Origin: Granulicatella adiacens ATCC 49175
GTDB taxonomy: Bacteria > Bacillota > Bacilli > Lactobacillales > Aerococcaceae
NCBI RefSeq assembly: GCF_025150565.1
Contig: NZ_CP102283.1
Coordinates: 496,001 to 560,000 of the forward strand
Direction: 5' to 3'
Length of the DNA stretch: 64,000 nt
The notes beneath the pieces were generated by a model, which did not search any database, was not told the origin of the DNA, and saw nothing but the letters and a program-made list of their open reading frames with translations. Position 1 is the first letter of the stretch. Every line of letters begins with the position of its first letter. Positions 54,652 through 62,815 of this stretch are shown here, in pieces. The position numbers and the translations under genes are program-made.

Positions 54652-54768
54652 GTGTGGTGACGATGGCAAGAAGGATACACCTGTTCCCATCTCGAACACA
54701 GAAGTTAAGCTTCTTAGCGCCGATAGTAGTTGGGGGTTTCTCCCTGCGAGGGTAGGACGTTGCCACGC
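54652..54768 (+). rRNA. 5S ribosomal RNA
   Basis: TGTGGTGACGATGGC ... GACGTTGCCACGC with the CCCATCTCGAACAC loop; about 117 bases. Confidence 0.93.
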
Positions 54769-54779
54769 TTTATTATAAT

Positions 54780-54852
54780 GGAGGTTTAGCTCAGCTGGGA
54801 GAGCATCTGCCTTACAAGCAGAGGGTCAGCGGTTCGATCCCGTTAACCTCCA
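54780..54852 (+). tRNA. tRNA-Val (TAC)
   Basis: Acceptor GGAGGTT/AACCTCC, anticodon TAC. First of 23 tRNAs after the 5S; duplicated at 56483. Confidence 0.96.
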
Positions 54853-54857
54853 TTGAT

Positions 54858-54930
54858 GAGTGATTAGCTCAGTTGGTAGAGCATCTGACTTTTAATCAGA
54901 GGGTCACAGGTTCGAGCCCTGTATCACTCA
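54858..54930 (+). tRNA. tRNA-Lys (TTT)
   Basis: Acceptor GAGTGAT/ATCACTC, anticodon TTT. Confidence 0.96.
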
Positions 54931-54947
54931 TTCTCATAGTAGAAATT

Positions 54948-55029
54948 GCGGGTGTGGCGGAATTGGCAGACGCACTAGATTTAGGATCTAGCGCCGCGAG
55001 GCGTGGGGGTTCGAGTCCCTTCACCCGCA
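54948..55029 (+). tRNA. tRNA-Leu (TAG)
   Basis: Class II with long variable arm; acceptor GCGGGTG/CACCCGC, anticodon TAG. Confidence 0.95.
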
Positions 55030-55033
55030 CTTA

Positions 55034-55106
55034 GCCGGCTTAGCTCAGTTGGTAGAGCATCTGATTTGTAATCAGAGGGTCGAGGGTTCAAGTCCTTTAG
55101 CCGGCA
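55034..55106 (+). tRNA. tRNA-Thr (TGT)
   Basis: Acceptor GCCGGCT/AGCCGGC, anticodon TGT. Confidence 0.96.
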
Positions 55107-55120
55107 TTAAAACCAAATTT

Positions 55121-55192
55121 GCGGAAGTAGTTCAGTGGTAGAACACCACCTTGCCAAGGTGGGGGTCGCGGGTTCGAACCCCGTCTTCCGCT
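55121..55192 (+). tRNA. tRNA-Gly (GCC)
   Basis: Acceptor GCGGAAG/CTTCCGC, anticodon GCC, discriminator T as usual for glycine. Confidence 0.95.
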
Positions 55193-55217
55193 TAGCCAAT
55201 GTAAAACCATGGCCCAT

Positions 55218-55303
55218 GCCGGGGTGGCGGAATTGGCAGACGCACAGGACTTAAAATCCTGCGGTCAGTGATGACCGTACCGGTTCGACCCCGGTCCTCG
55301 GCA
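55218..55303 (+). tRNA. tRNA-Leu (TAA)
   Basis: Class II; anticodon loop CTTAAAA, long variable arm. Confidence 0.95.
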
Positions 55304-55320
55304 TTAACTAAATATACAAT

Positions 55321-55394
55321 GCACCCATAGCTCAATTGGATAGAGTACTTGACTACGAATCAAGCGGTTACAGGTTCGACTCCTGTTGGGTGCA
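55321..55394 (+). tRNA. tRNA-Arg (ACG)
   Basis: Acceptor GCACCCA/TGGGTGC, anticodon ACG (A34 to be read as inosine). Confidence 0.95.
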
Positions 55395-55398
55395 TATT

Positions 55399-55472
55399 CG
55401 GGAATTAGCTCAGCTTGGTAGAGCACTTGGTTTGGGACCAAGGGGTCGTAGGTTCGAATCCTGTATTCCCGA
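55399..55472 (+). tRNA. tRNA-Pro (TGG)
   Basis: Acceptor CGGGAAT/ATTCCCG, anticodon TGG. Confidence 0.95.
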
Positions 55473-55480
55473 TTTCTTAT

Positions 55481-55553
55481 GGGGGCTTAGCTCAGCTGGG
55501 AGAGCGCCTGCTTTGCACGCAGGAGGTCAGCGGTTCGATCCCGCTAGTCTCCA
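55481..55553 (+). tRNA. tRNA-Ala (TGC), second copy
   Basis: Same sequence as the spacer copy at 51437. Confidence 0.96.
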
Positions 55554-55569
55554 TTAAATTTAATATCAT

Positions 55570-55643
55570 GGCGGTGTAGCTCAGCTGGCTAGAGCGTCCG
55601 GTTCATACCCGGGAGGTCGGGGGTTCGATCCCCTTCGCCGCTA
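55570..55643 (+). tRNA. tRNA-Met (CAT), elongator
   Basis: GGCGGTG acceptor, anticodon CAT. It matches the elongator tRNA-Met form of Bacillus rather than the initiator (at 55843). Assignment among the three CAT tRNAs is by overall likeness and gene order. Confidence 0.85.
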
Positions 55644-55657
55644 TTTCTTTAGAGCTT

Positions 55658-55731
55658 GGACCTTTAGCTCAGGTGGTTAGAGCAGACGGCTCATAACCGT
55701 CCGGTCGTAGGTTCGAGTCCTACAAGGTCCA
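55658..55731 (+). tRNA. tRNA-Ile (CAT, lysidine type)
   Basis: GGACCTT/AAGGTCC acceptor, anticodon CAT. In the Bacillus-type cluster order Met-Ile-Ser-fMet this place is tRNA-Ile2, whose C34 is changed to lysidine by TilS to read AUA. Confidence 0.7.
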
Positions 55732-55743
55732 TAGTTATATCTT

Positions 55744-55833
55744 GGAGGATTACCCAAGTCCGGCTGAAGGGAACGGTCTTGAAAACCGTCAGGCGTGTAA
55801 AAGCGTGCAAGGGTTCGAATCCCTTATCCTCCT
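55744..55833 (+). tRNA. tRNA-Ser (TGA)
   Basis: Class II, acceptor GGAGGAT/ATCCTCC, anticodon TGA, long variable arm. The discriminator base is T, unlike the G usual for serine tRNAs (the Ser-GCT copy at 56299 has G). Confidence 0.94.
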
Positions 55834-55842
55834 TAATATTAT

Positions 55843-55915
<73 letters not shown>

Positions 55916-55918
55916 TTA

Positions 55919-55991
55919 GGTTCCGTGGTGTAGGGGTTAACATGCCTGCCTGTCACGCAGGAGATCGCGGGTTCGATTCCCGTCGGGACCG
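55919..55991 (+). tRNA. tRNA-Asp (GTC)
   Basis: Acceptor GGTTCCG/CGGGACC, anticodon GTC; duplicated at 56565. Confidence 0.95.
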
Positions 55992-56014
55992 TTAGATGAA
56001 TATAATATTCGCTA

Positions 56015-56087
56015 GGCTCGGTAGCTCAGTTGGTAGAGCACTTGATTGAAGCTCAAGGTGTCGGCAGTTCGATTCTGTCCCGAGCCA
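56015..56087 (+). tRNA. tRNA-Phe (GAA)
   Basis: Acceptor GGCTCGG/CCGAGCC, anticodon GAA. Confidence 0.95.
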
Positions 56088-56100
56088 TTCTAAATATAAT

Positions 56101-56171
56101 GCGGGTGTAGTTTAGTGGTAAAACTACAGCCTTCCAAGCTGTTGTCGCGAGTTCGATTCTCGTCACCCGCT
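56101..56171 (+). tRNA. tRNA-Gly (TCC)
   Basis: Acceptor GCGGGTG/CACCCGC, anticodon TCC, 71 bases; duplicated at 56651. Confidence 0.95.
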
Positions 56172-56182
56172 TTAAATATTTA

Positions 56183-56256
<74 letters not shown>

Positions 56257-56298
56257 TTAATAACTTTGTTATTAGAAAATAATAAAATCTTGGATGAT

Positions 56299-56386
56299 GG
56301 GGAAGTACTCAAGAGGCTGAAGAGGCGCCCCTGCTAAGGGTGTAGGTCGGGAAACCGGCGCGAGGGTTCAAATCCCTCCTTCTCCG
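56299..56386 (+). tRNA. tRNA-Ser (GCT)
   Basis: Class II, acceptor GGGGAAG/CTTCTCC, anticodon GCT, discriminator G. Confidence 0.94.
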
Positions 56387-56405
56387 TTTTATTATTTGTT
56401 ATCCT

Positions 56406-56477
56406 GGCCCGTTGGTCAAGCGGTTAAGACACCGCCCTTTCACGGCGGTAACACGGGTTCGAGTCCCGTACGGGTCA
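56406..56477 (+). tRNA. tRNA-Glu (TTC)
   Basis: Acceptor GGCCCGT/ACGGGTC, anticodon TTC; duplicated at 56737. Confidence 0.95.
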
Positions 56478-56482
56478 TATTT

Positions 56483-56555
56483 GGAGGTTTAGCTCAGCTG
56501 GGAGAGCATCTGCCTTACAAGCAGAGGGTCAGCGGTTCGATCCCGTTAACCTCCA
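56483..56555 (+). tRNA. tRNA-Val (TAC), second copy
   Basis: Same as 54780. Confidence 0.95.
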
Positions 56556-56564
56556 TCTCATAGT

Positions 56565-56637
56565 GGTTCCGTGGTGTAGGGGTTAACATGCCTGCCTGTC
56601 ACGCAGGAGATCGCGGGTTCGATTCCCGTCGGGACCG
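56565..56637 (+). tRNA. tRNA-Asp (GTC), second copy
   Basis: Same as 55919. Confidence 0.95.
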
Positions 56638-56650
56638 CTCTTTATAAAAT

Positions 56651-56721
56651 GCGGGTGTAGTTTAGTGGTAAAACTACAGCCTTCCAAGCTGTTGTCGCGA
56701 GTTCGATTCTCGTCACCCGCT
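56651..56721 (+). tRNA. tRNA-Gly (TCC), second copy
   Basis: Same as 56101. Confidence 0.95.
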
Positions 56722-56736
56722 TTATTCTCTTATATT

Positions 56737-56808
56737 GGCCCGTTGGTCAAGCGGTTAAGACACCGCCCTTTCACGGCGGTAACACGGGTTCGAGTCCCGT
56801 ACGGGTCA
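56737..56808 (+). tRNA. tRNA-Glu (TTC), second copy
   Basis: Same as 56406; last tRNA of the cluster. Confidence 0.95.
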
Positions 56809-56814
56809 TCGCTT

Positions 56815-56840
56815 AAGCCTACTGATAAGTAGGCTTTTTG
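56815..56840 (+). terminator. Terminator of the rRNA-tRNA operon
   Basis: AAGCCTACT / AGTAGGCTT stem followed by T-run, 6 bases after the last tRNA. Confidence 0.9.
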
Positions 56841-56867
56841 TTTTGATAAATTACGAATTAGAATAGA

Positions 56868-56905
56868 AAAAATCGCCTTATTCACTTAAATAAGGCGATT
56901 TATTT
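56868..56905 (-). terminator. Terminator of ssrA
   Basis: AAATCGCCTTA / TAAGGCGATTT; on the minus strand it is followed by a T-run, just after the tmRNA 3' end. Confidence 0.85.
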
Positions 56906-56914
56906 GTAAAATAA

Positions 56915-57278
56915 TGGAGCCGAGGGGAGTCGAACCCCTGTCCAAGTATATCGACACAATCAAATCTACATTCATAGTTTATCTATTTAAGTTTCGCTAC
57001 TGATTAGCTGATAAACAAGCATCATCTTAAGCTAGCCTGATAATCTCTTATTCACTTAGACAGGCGGAAAAGTGAATCGTATCCCACTGATTATAGGACC
57101 TGGACCCGAGCACATGGGCGATGCCGGACAGATCTTAGCTAGCAGTTATTAAGCTGCGAAAGCTAAAGTGTTTGTTTGTTGTTTGTCAGTTATATTTAAC
57201 TGTAACGTTTTTACGTAGACGTAACCTACGGAATGCATTGAAAGCTCAACCTATACCTGTCGAATCCGTAACGACCCC
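56915..57278 (-). ncRNA. ssrA: tmRNA (transfer-messenger RNA)
   Basis: On the minus strand it begins GGGGTCGTTACGGATTCGAC and ends CGGTTCGACTCCCC-type T-arm and CGGCTCCA, pairing as a tRNA-Ala-like acceptor. The tag frame (57149-57187) follows the conserved TATAACT and encodes (A)DKQQTNTLAFAA with two stop codons. tmRNA frees stalled ribosomes and tags the unfinished protein for proteolysis. The tag ends FAA rather than the usual LAA. Confidence 0.95.
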
Positions 57279-57286
57279 GTATAAAA

Positions 57287-57315
57287 GTAAAAACCTAGGG
57301 AATTCCCTAGGTTCC
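57287..57315 (-). terminator. Terminator of the phosphatase gene, overlapping the ssrA promoter
   Basis: A perfect 22-bp palindrome (57292-57313) centred on GAATTC, with AACCTAGG arms. On the minus strand it is followed by TTTTACTTTTA. It lies 9 bases before the tmRNA 5' end. Confidence 0.8.
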
Positions 57316-57316
57316 T

Positions 57317-57345
57317 ATTGTAACAAAGTTTTAAATGACATGCAA
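57317..57345 (-). promoter_or_regulatory. Promoter of ssrA
   Basis: Minus strand TTGCAT (57345-57340), 17-base spacer, TACAAT (57322-57317). The start point would be about 57310, inside the terminator palindrome. Confidence 0.6.
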
Positions 57346-57349
57346 TTCT

Positions 57350-58075
57350 TTAATAATCACGCATTTTTATTGGAATGAAACTAAATTCATCGTCTTTTGC
57401 TTCTTTACGGAGAGCAAAGTGATTCGTTTGGTTTAATGCCTTTAAGTTAAATTTCCCTTCAGAATATTCAACAATGTTCAATGAAGCATTTCCAATAAGT
57501 TCTGATAATTGAAAGTCTGGAATTAATTCATGAAGCATATTTCGAATAGTCATGCCGTGGCTGACAATCAATACATTATGATTCGTATCTCTGTGTTGAT
57601 TCACTACTTTTAGAAGTCCTTTTTCAACACGTAACCAAAACTCCATAAAGTTTTCCCCAAGGTGATCAGGGTCCAGCTCTTTCAGACCATTAAGTTCTTC
57701 TTGGATATTTCTTCCACCTAAGTCGTCAAAGTTTCTTTGAAGTTTTTTATACAACTCGCTCCATAAGTCGTTCGCAGATTTTCCTTCTAAGCTTCCAAAG
57801 AAAACTTCGCGAAATTCTGGCATCATTTCAATAGTGAGGTTATCACGGTTGGGATGGTTTTTAAGAAATAGTTGGGCAGTTTCAACGGTTCTACGCAAGT
57901 CACTAGTATAGACGGCGTCAAAATGAACATCTCGCATTCCTAAACCAGAACGAATAGCATCAAGGCGACCTTCTTTAGTTAGAGGAGTATCAGACCATCC
58001 TTGCATTAAATTGTAGCGGTTAAAGACGGTTTCTCCATGTCGCATAAAATATAAAGTTACCCCTTTTTTCGTCAT
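57350..58075 (-). CDS. Histidine phosphatase family protein (phosphoglycerate mutase-like)
   Basis: 241 residues. The catalytic RHG motif is in LYFMRHGETVFNRYN, the second His in VLIVSHGMTIRNML. The large insert (about 75-150; EFREVFFGSLEGKSANDLW) is typical of the dPGM/PhoE superfamily as phosphatase rather than mutase. The substrate is not known. GGAGGTC precedes the ATG. The true glycolytic mutase here is gpmI, so this gene is probably not needed for glycolysis. Confidence 0.87.
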   Translation of the reverse strand: MTKKGVTLYFMRHGETVFNRYNLMQGWSDTPLTKEGRLDAIRSGLGMRDVHFDAVYTSDLRRTVETAQLFLKNHPNRDNLTIEMMPEFREVFFGSLEGKSANDLWSELYKKLQRNFDDLGGRNIQEELNGLKELDPDHLGENFMEFWLRVEKGLLKVVNQHRDTNHNVLIVSHGMTIRNMLHELIPDFQLSELIGNASLNIVEYSEGKFNLKALNQTNHFALRKEAKDDEFSFIPIKMRDY

Positions 58076-58136
58076 AAAAAGACCTCCGTTCTTGTTCTTT
58101 ATTCTATTGTAAACTGATTTTTAAAAAATTGCTAAT

Positions 58137-58499
58137 TTAAAATGAAGAATTACCAAGAAAAAATCCGATTCCCACACAACAGAGACCCCCAATTAGACTT
58201 ACAATCATATAAAGAATCGCAAGGAGAGTATTACCATTTTGGATTAACTGAAGGGAATCTAAACTGAATGTTGAAAAAGTAGTAAATCCACCACAGACTC
58301 CAGTAATTAAAAGCCACTGATCTCCTTCAAACCAATGTCCCTGTTGGAATTTAGCACTTAAATATCCGATGGCAAGCGAACCTAATAAATTAATTAGTAG
58401 TGTTTTTAATGGAAATTCATGTTGGAAAGGAAGTTGAGATAGTAAATAACGTAGAATTGCCCCAATCGCTCCACCAATTCCGACAAAAAGTAATGACAT
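58137..58499 (-). CDS. crcB: Fluoride ion channel CrcB/FluC
   Basis: 120 residues with four membrane helices, the GGxxGxxxRY start (GGAIGAILRYLL), the central Asn helix (INLLGSLAIGYL) and the GGFTTFSTFS phenylalanine/threonine track of fluoride channels. It exports F- as a dual-topology dimer. Many Lactobacillales carry two crcB genes in tandem; only one is here. No fluoride riboswitch is visible upstream. AGAAAGAAGGATACT precedes the ATG. Confidence 0.93.
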   Translation of the reverse strand: MSLLFVGIGGAIGAILRYLLSQLPFQHEFPLKTLLINLLGSLAIGYLSAKFQQGHWFEGDQWLLITGVCGGFTTFSTFSLDSLQLIQNGNTLLAILYMIVSLIGGLCCVGIGFFLGNSSF

Positions 58500-58554
58500 A
58501 GTATCCTTCTTTCTAATTTGAATATATTCATTATACCTGTTTTTTGCAAAAAAT

Positions 58555-58581
58555 AAAAAGCTGGAGTAAATCCAGCTTTTA
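58555..58581 (-). terminator. Terminator of uppP
   Basis: AAAAGCTGGA / TCCAGCTTTT; on the minus strand followed by TATTTTTTG. Confidence 0.85.
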
Positions 58582-58583
58582 CT

Positions 58584-59408
58584 TTATTTAAAGAATAGAC
58601 TTCCAAGAACAATAATTCCGAGTGCAATTCGGTACCAACCAAACGCTTGGAAATCGTGTTGTTTGATGTATTTTAATAAGAATTTAATTACGAATAGTGA
58701 AACAACAAATGAAACAACTGATCCAACTACTAAAATAATAAATTCAGCAAATGAATAGTGGAATCCAAATTTTAATAGTTTTAATCCACTAGCACCAAAC
58801 ATAATTGGAATCCCCATGAAGAATGAAAATTCAGTAGCGATTGAACGACTTGTTCCAACAAGTAAACCACCAAGGATGGTTGATCCAGAACGGCTAGTGC
58901 CTGGTACAAGAGCTAAACATTGGAAAAGTCCAATTTTAATAGCCGTCAAAATGTCTAACTCTTTAAAGCTTTTAATTTTCGGCTCGATATTTTTGTGTTG
59001 TCTTTCGATGTAAATGAAAGCAACCCCGTATACAATTAAAGCAAGTGCTATAATGATTGGTTTATTAAAATATTCATCCATAAAGTCATTTAAAATGAAT
59101 CCTAGAATAACGGCTGGGATACATCCGATAATCACTTTCTTCCAAAGATCAATGGTTTCAATGAATTCTTTACGTTTCTTATTTTTTGCAAATGGATTTA
59201 ATTTGTTGAAATAAACAAGGACAACCGCCAATATGGCACCAAGTTGAATGACAACATTAAACATCTCTAGGAATTTAGCAGAAACGTCTAATTGAATAAT
59301 CTCGTTCACTAAAATTAAATGACCTGTACTACTAATTGGTAGCCATTCAGTAACGCCTTCGATAATTCCTAAAATAATAGTTTTAATAATCTCTATAAGA
59401 TTAAGCAT
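58584..59408 (-). CDS. uppP: Undecaprenyl-diphosphatase (BacA/UppP)
   Basis: 274 residues, polytopic, with the two BacA motifs: EGVTEWLPISSTGHLIL near the start and PGTSRSGSTI in the middle. It recycles undecaprenyl pyrophosphate for peptidoglycan synthesis and gives bacitracin tolerance. AGGAGTGGAAAA precedes the ATG. Single gene with own terminator. Confidence 0.95.
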   Translation of the reverse strand: MLNLIEIIKTIILGIIEGVTEWLPISSTGHLILVNEIIQLDVSAKFLEMFNVVIQLGAILAVVLVYFNKLNPFAKNKKRKEFIETIDLWKKVIIGCIPAVILGFILNDFMDEYFNKPIIIALALIVYGVAFIYIERQHKNIEPKIKSFKELDILTAIKIGLFQCLALVPGTSRSGSTILGGLLVGTSRSIATEFSFFMGIPIMFGASGLKLLKFGFHYSFAEFIILVVGSVVSFVVSLFVIKFLLKYIKQHDFQAFGWYRIALGIIVLGSLFFK

Positions 59409-59483
59409 TTTTCCACTCCTTTATAAAGTCTGCTAACAACGATTATACTGCTTTCTGGCAAGGATTACCACAATAAAGAAGAA

Positions 59484-59511
59484 AGTCTCTTCAAAAAAAG
59501 AAGAGACTTAA
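59484..59511 (-). terminator. Terminator of the lactonase gene
   Basis: AAGTCTCTTC / GAAGAGACTT with T-rich loop and flank on the minus strand. Confidence 0.8.
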
Positions 59512-59520
59512 AATTGATTA

Positions 59521-60546
59521 CTATTGCGGAACGACACAAACCACTTCAGGAGCGTAGAAGTCTTTTTGAAGAAGTGTGAGTTCACCAGTTTCTAAGTCGC
59601 GTTTAAATAGCGTTAAGTTGTCTGATTCTTGGTGTCCAACAACGACATAAGCTTCATCATTACTTAAGTGGAAATCACGAGGCACCGAACCATAACTTTC
59701 GATTGTTTGTACGAGAGTGAGTAATCCGCTTGATGCATCTACTGAGAAAGTGTATAACGCGTCAAAGCCTCGGTTTGAGGCATAAACAAAACGTCCGTCG
59801 CGGGTGAGATGAATAGCGCCTCCCCAAGCTTGTTGATCTTCAGTTGTTAATGCTATCTTGTCTAAGTTTCTAAAAGTTCCATTTTTGTTATTGTAAGAGA
59901 GTACTTCTACAGTTGCGTCTAGTTCGCAAATCAGATAAGCAATAGGAAGTGTTGGATGGAATGCAAGGTGACGAGGACCACTTCCAGCTTTTGTCTTATA
60001 CTGTGCGACTTCTTCTAAGCCTTCTGCTGTACGTTTATATGTAAATACAGTATCGATTCCTAAGTCACATACCACAATCCATTTTTCATCTGGAGTGTAA
60101 TCTGTATAGTGAACATGTGGAGCTGTTTGATTTTCATGAATGCTAGATCCTGAATGCACTTTTTTATCGACAAAAGAAATCGAATGATTTTTATTATCAT
60201 AATGGTATAGTTCTATAAAACCTCCGTGATAGTTTGCAGTTAGTAAATCATGCGAACGCTCATTATATCGGATATAGCAAGGAACGGCTTGTTGATCGTA
60301 GAATGATGATAAACGTTTGACTGGAGAGGTGAGGGTAAGGTTTGCAGTGACTCCTGCATCCTTGTGCTCTTTTCCAACTGCAAAAAGTAGATGATTCTCT
60401 TTTGAATAATATAAGTAGGTTGGATTTTCTAGTGCTGCTTCTAAAGTCAGGTTTTCTAATTGTTCAGTCTCTTTATTCAAAATTACAGAGTAAACACCTT
60501 TACTTTCTCTTTTGGTATAAGTTCCTAAATAAAATTTTTCTTTCAT
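59521..60546 (-). CDS. pgl: 6-phosphogluconolactonase (YbhE/lactonase family)
   Basis: 341 residues, seven-bladed propeller type. It begins KFYLGTYTKRESKGVYSV; internal blades repeat patterns such as SGPRHLAFHPTLPIAYLI and GSVPRDFHLSNDEAYVVVGH. It hydrolyses 6-phosphogluconolactone in the pentose phosphate pathway; the activity is assigned from the E. coli and lactic-acid-bacteria members. GGAGGAAATCTC precedes the ATG. No zwf or gnd lies nearby. Confidence 0.87.
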   Translation of the reverse strand: MKEKFYLGTYTKRESKGVYSVILNKETEQLENLTLEAALENPTYLYYSKENHLLFAVGKEHKDAGVTANLTLTSPVKRLSSFYDQQAVPCYIRYNERSHDLLTANYHGGFIELYHYDNKNHSISFVDKKVHSGSSIHENQTAPHVHYTDYTPDEKWIVVCDLGIDTVFTYKRTAEGLEEVAQYKTKAGSGPRHLAFHPTLPIAYLICELDATVEVLSYNNKNGTFRNLDKIALTTEDQQAWGGAIHLTRDGRFVYASNRGFDALYTFSVDASSGLLTLVQTIESYGSVPRDFHLSNDEAYVVVGHQESDNLTLFKRDLETGELTLLQKDFYAPEVVCVVPQ

Positions 60547-60668
60547 GAGATTTCCTCCATGTCACAAGATAAAATAATTATACAATTTTTTCTAAAATCT
60601 AATCAAATGTTAATCATAGACGGAGAAAATATGATACACTAGAGGAAAATGTGATAAGGAGGAATCTT

Positions 60669-61838
60669 ATGGATAATAAACCAGAAAACCAAGGAAAGAC
60701 ATGGTTTTGGAGATGGTTTTTAGATAATCAGCTAGTGAGCGGTCTTTTAATCTTATCATTACTACTCATTAATTTAATTTTATTTTCTCAAACGTCTTAT
60801 TTATTTAATCCGTTAAAAGACTTTATTTCGGCAATTGGAGTTCCTGTTGCTTGTGGAGCAGTAATTTATTATTTAGTAAAACCGATTTATGATTATTTGC
60901 TGAATAAAAAGGTTCCAAAGGGAATTGCTATTTTATTAGTAATGGTTGGCGTAATTGTTATTTTTATTATGATTATTACCAGCCTCGTTCCAATTATTCA
61001 AAAGCAATTATTAGATTTAGTATCACAACTGCCATACTATTATCAAATTATTAGTGAGCAAGTTGAAAAATTCATGCAGACTGGCTTCTTTGAAACGATT
61101 CAAGAGCAATTCAACAAGATTAACACTGATTTTATTCAATCAATTACAGAACGATTAAATGGAATTTTGAATTTTACTTTTAGCGGTATAGGTAGTGTTG
61201 TAGGAATTATTGGGGATATCGTAATTACGATAATGACAATGCCAGTAATTCTTTATTACCTTCTCAAAGACGGAAATAAAGTGATTCCATTTGTGACTAG
61301 AATGTTTCCAACACGATCTCAACACAAGATTAGTGTGATGTTAAATGAAATGAATCAACAAGTGAGTTCTTATATCCGTGGACAAATTACAGTTGCTATC
61401 TGTGTTGGATTTACTTATATTATTGGATATACGCTTATTGGATTACCTTACGGAGTTACTATAGGGATGATAGCAGGTCTTCTAACAATTATTCCTTATT
61501 TAGGATCTATAATTGGGTTGACGCCAGCTTTAATTATTGGTTTTGTTACCAATCCTACTCTAGCACTCCACGTATTTTTGGTTTTTGTTATTGAACAATT
61601 AATTGAAAGTCGTGTCTTACAACCTTTAATTTTAGGATCATCATTAAAAATGCATCCTGTAACAATTTTGATTATTTTACTGGCTGCTGGAAAGATGTTT
61701 GGACTTGTTGGGTTATTAATAGCTGTCCCAGTCTATGCAGTGGTTAAAGTATTCATTACGCATTTCTTTGCGTGGTATAAGGAATACTCTGGTCTGTACT
61801 ACAATGATAAAGTTGAAGAAGTACAGATTGAAGAATAA
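60669..61838 (+). CDS. AI-2E family transporter
   Basis: 389 residues: two N-terminal helices, a soluble segment (about 125-190) and five to six further helices with the family's late motif (IPYLGSIIGLTPALIIGF). Members act in signal export or Na+/H+ exchange; the name rests on E. coli TqsA and does not prove autoinducer transport. AAGGAGGAATCTT precedes the ATG at 60669; an upstream GTG in frame would place this site inside the gene. Confidence 0.85.
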   Translation: MDNKPENQGKTWFWRWFLDNQLVSGLLILSLLLINLILFSQTSYLFNPLKDFISAIGVPVACGAVIYYLVKPIYDYLLNKKVPKGIAILLVMVGVIVIFIMIITSLVPIIQKQLLDLVSQLPYYYQIISEQVEKFMQTGFFETIQEQFNKINTDFIQSITERLNGILNFTFSGIGSVVGIIGDIVITIMTMPVILYYLLKDGNKVIPFVTRMFPTRSQHKISVMLNEMNQQVSSYIRGQITVAICVGFTYIIGYTLIGLPYGVTIGMIAGLLTIIPYLGSIIGLTPALIIGFVTNPTLALHVFLVFVIEQLIESRVLQPLILGSSLKMHPVTILIILLAAGKMFGLVGLLIAVPVYAVVKVFITHFFAWYKEYSGLYYNDKVEEVQIEE

Positions 61839-61848
61839 ACTTCCGAAT

Positions 61849-61889
61849 CTCTCTTACAAAACGTATTGTTAAGTAAGGGAGGTTTTTTT
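61849..61889 (+). terminator. Terminator hairpin enclosing the prepilin peptidase ribosome binding site
   Basis: CTCTCTTAC (61849-61857) pairs with GTAAGGGAG (61873-61881), followed by GTTTTTTT. The right arm is the Shine-Dalgarno AGGGAGG and the T-run is the spacer to the ATG at 61890. Confidence 0.65.
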
Positions 61890-62615
61890 ATGCTTTATAT
61901 TTTCATTGCACTAATGGGTGCTTCTATTGGAAGTTTTATCAATGTTGTTAGTGTTCGACTAAACAATGGAGAAAATTTTATATCTACAAGATCTCATTGT
62001 CCAAGTTGTGGACATATTCTTCACTTTTGGGATTTAATTCCAATTTTCTCTTATCTTTATCTTAGAGGATGTTGTCGCTACTGCCATCATAAAATTGGGG
62101 GACGTTATTATTTTATTGAAGTATTCGTCTCTTTATTATTTATTTTGGTAGCTCTATTAAAAGGTCCGCTAGATATCTTAGGATTCTTTTTTTGTTCTTT
62201 TTTAGTATTAATCGCATTGATGGATATTGATTCCTATGAAGTTGATTTAAGAGTACTTTTATTGCTATTACTTTTTGAAATATTACTTAGTTCTCAGACT
62301 TGGGAAGAACGATTATTTTCAATGATAATTGGATTCTTGTTTTATGGGGTTATTAAGAGTTTGGGGCACTTCATTTGGAAAGAAGAAGCTTTTGGAATGG
62401 GAGATGTTTATTTTTTAACAACATTAGGAATCATTTTTTCTCCAATCCAGATTACTTTTGTAGGATTGCTTTCTTTTGTATGTGGAGGAGTATTTTGTTG
62501 TTTTTTACATTTTTTCTTTAGACTAAAAGAGCGAAGTGATAAAATCCCATTTACACCTTTTATAAGTATGAGTGCCATTATAACTTATTTATTTTCAATT
62601 CAATGGATTGGCTAG
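61890..62615 (+). CDS. Prepilin peptidase, A24 family (ComC/PilD-type)
   Basis: 241 residues. The cytoplasmic zinc loop has CPSC (C37, C40) and CRYC (C62, C65). Catalytic Asp residues lie in LIALMDIDSYEVD and FGMGDVYF (the GxGD motif). Six to seven membrane helices. It cuts and may methylate type IV-like pre-pilins such as the ComG pseudopilins, so the organism probably has a DNA-uptake system. AGGGAGG before the ATG lies in the 3' arm of a terminator-like hairpin. Confidence 0.9.
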   Translation: MLYIFIALMGASIGSFINVVSVRLNNGENFISTRSHCPSCGHILHFWDLIPIFSYLYLRGCCRYCHHKIGGRYYFIEVFVSLLFILVALLKGPLDILGFFFCSFLVLIALMDIDSYEVDLRVLLLLLLFEILLSSQTWEERLFSMIIGFLFYGVIKSLGHFIWKEEAFGMGDVYFLTTLGIIFSPIQITFVGLLSFVCGGVFCCFLHFFFRLKERSDKIPFTPFISMSAIITYLFSIQWIG

Positions 62616-62815
62616 TTAAACGTTATTCTCTTTTGAGTTTTAGTTTGATTTTAAGTATAAAAACTATACTAAGACTATTCTATCTGACAAATATAAAAAC
62701 AAATAGTGTATCTGTATTGTGAACAAATGTTTTTGTTATGTGGATATATTTTTGGCAGAAAGCTATAAACTTTTGTAAGATAGACGCCGTATAAGAAAGA
62801 GAATAGAGGAAATAT

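Noticed and set aside
55336-55557. 73-codon plus-strand frame across tRNA-Arg, tRNA-Pro and tRNA-Ala
   Set aside because: Fully explained by three tRNA genes.
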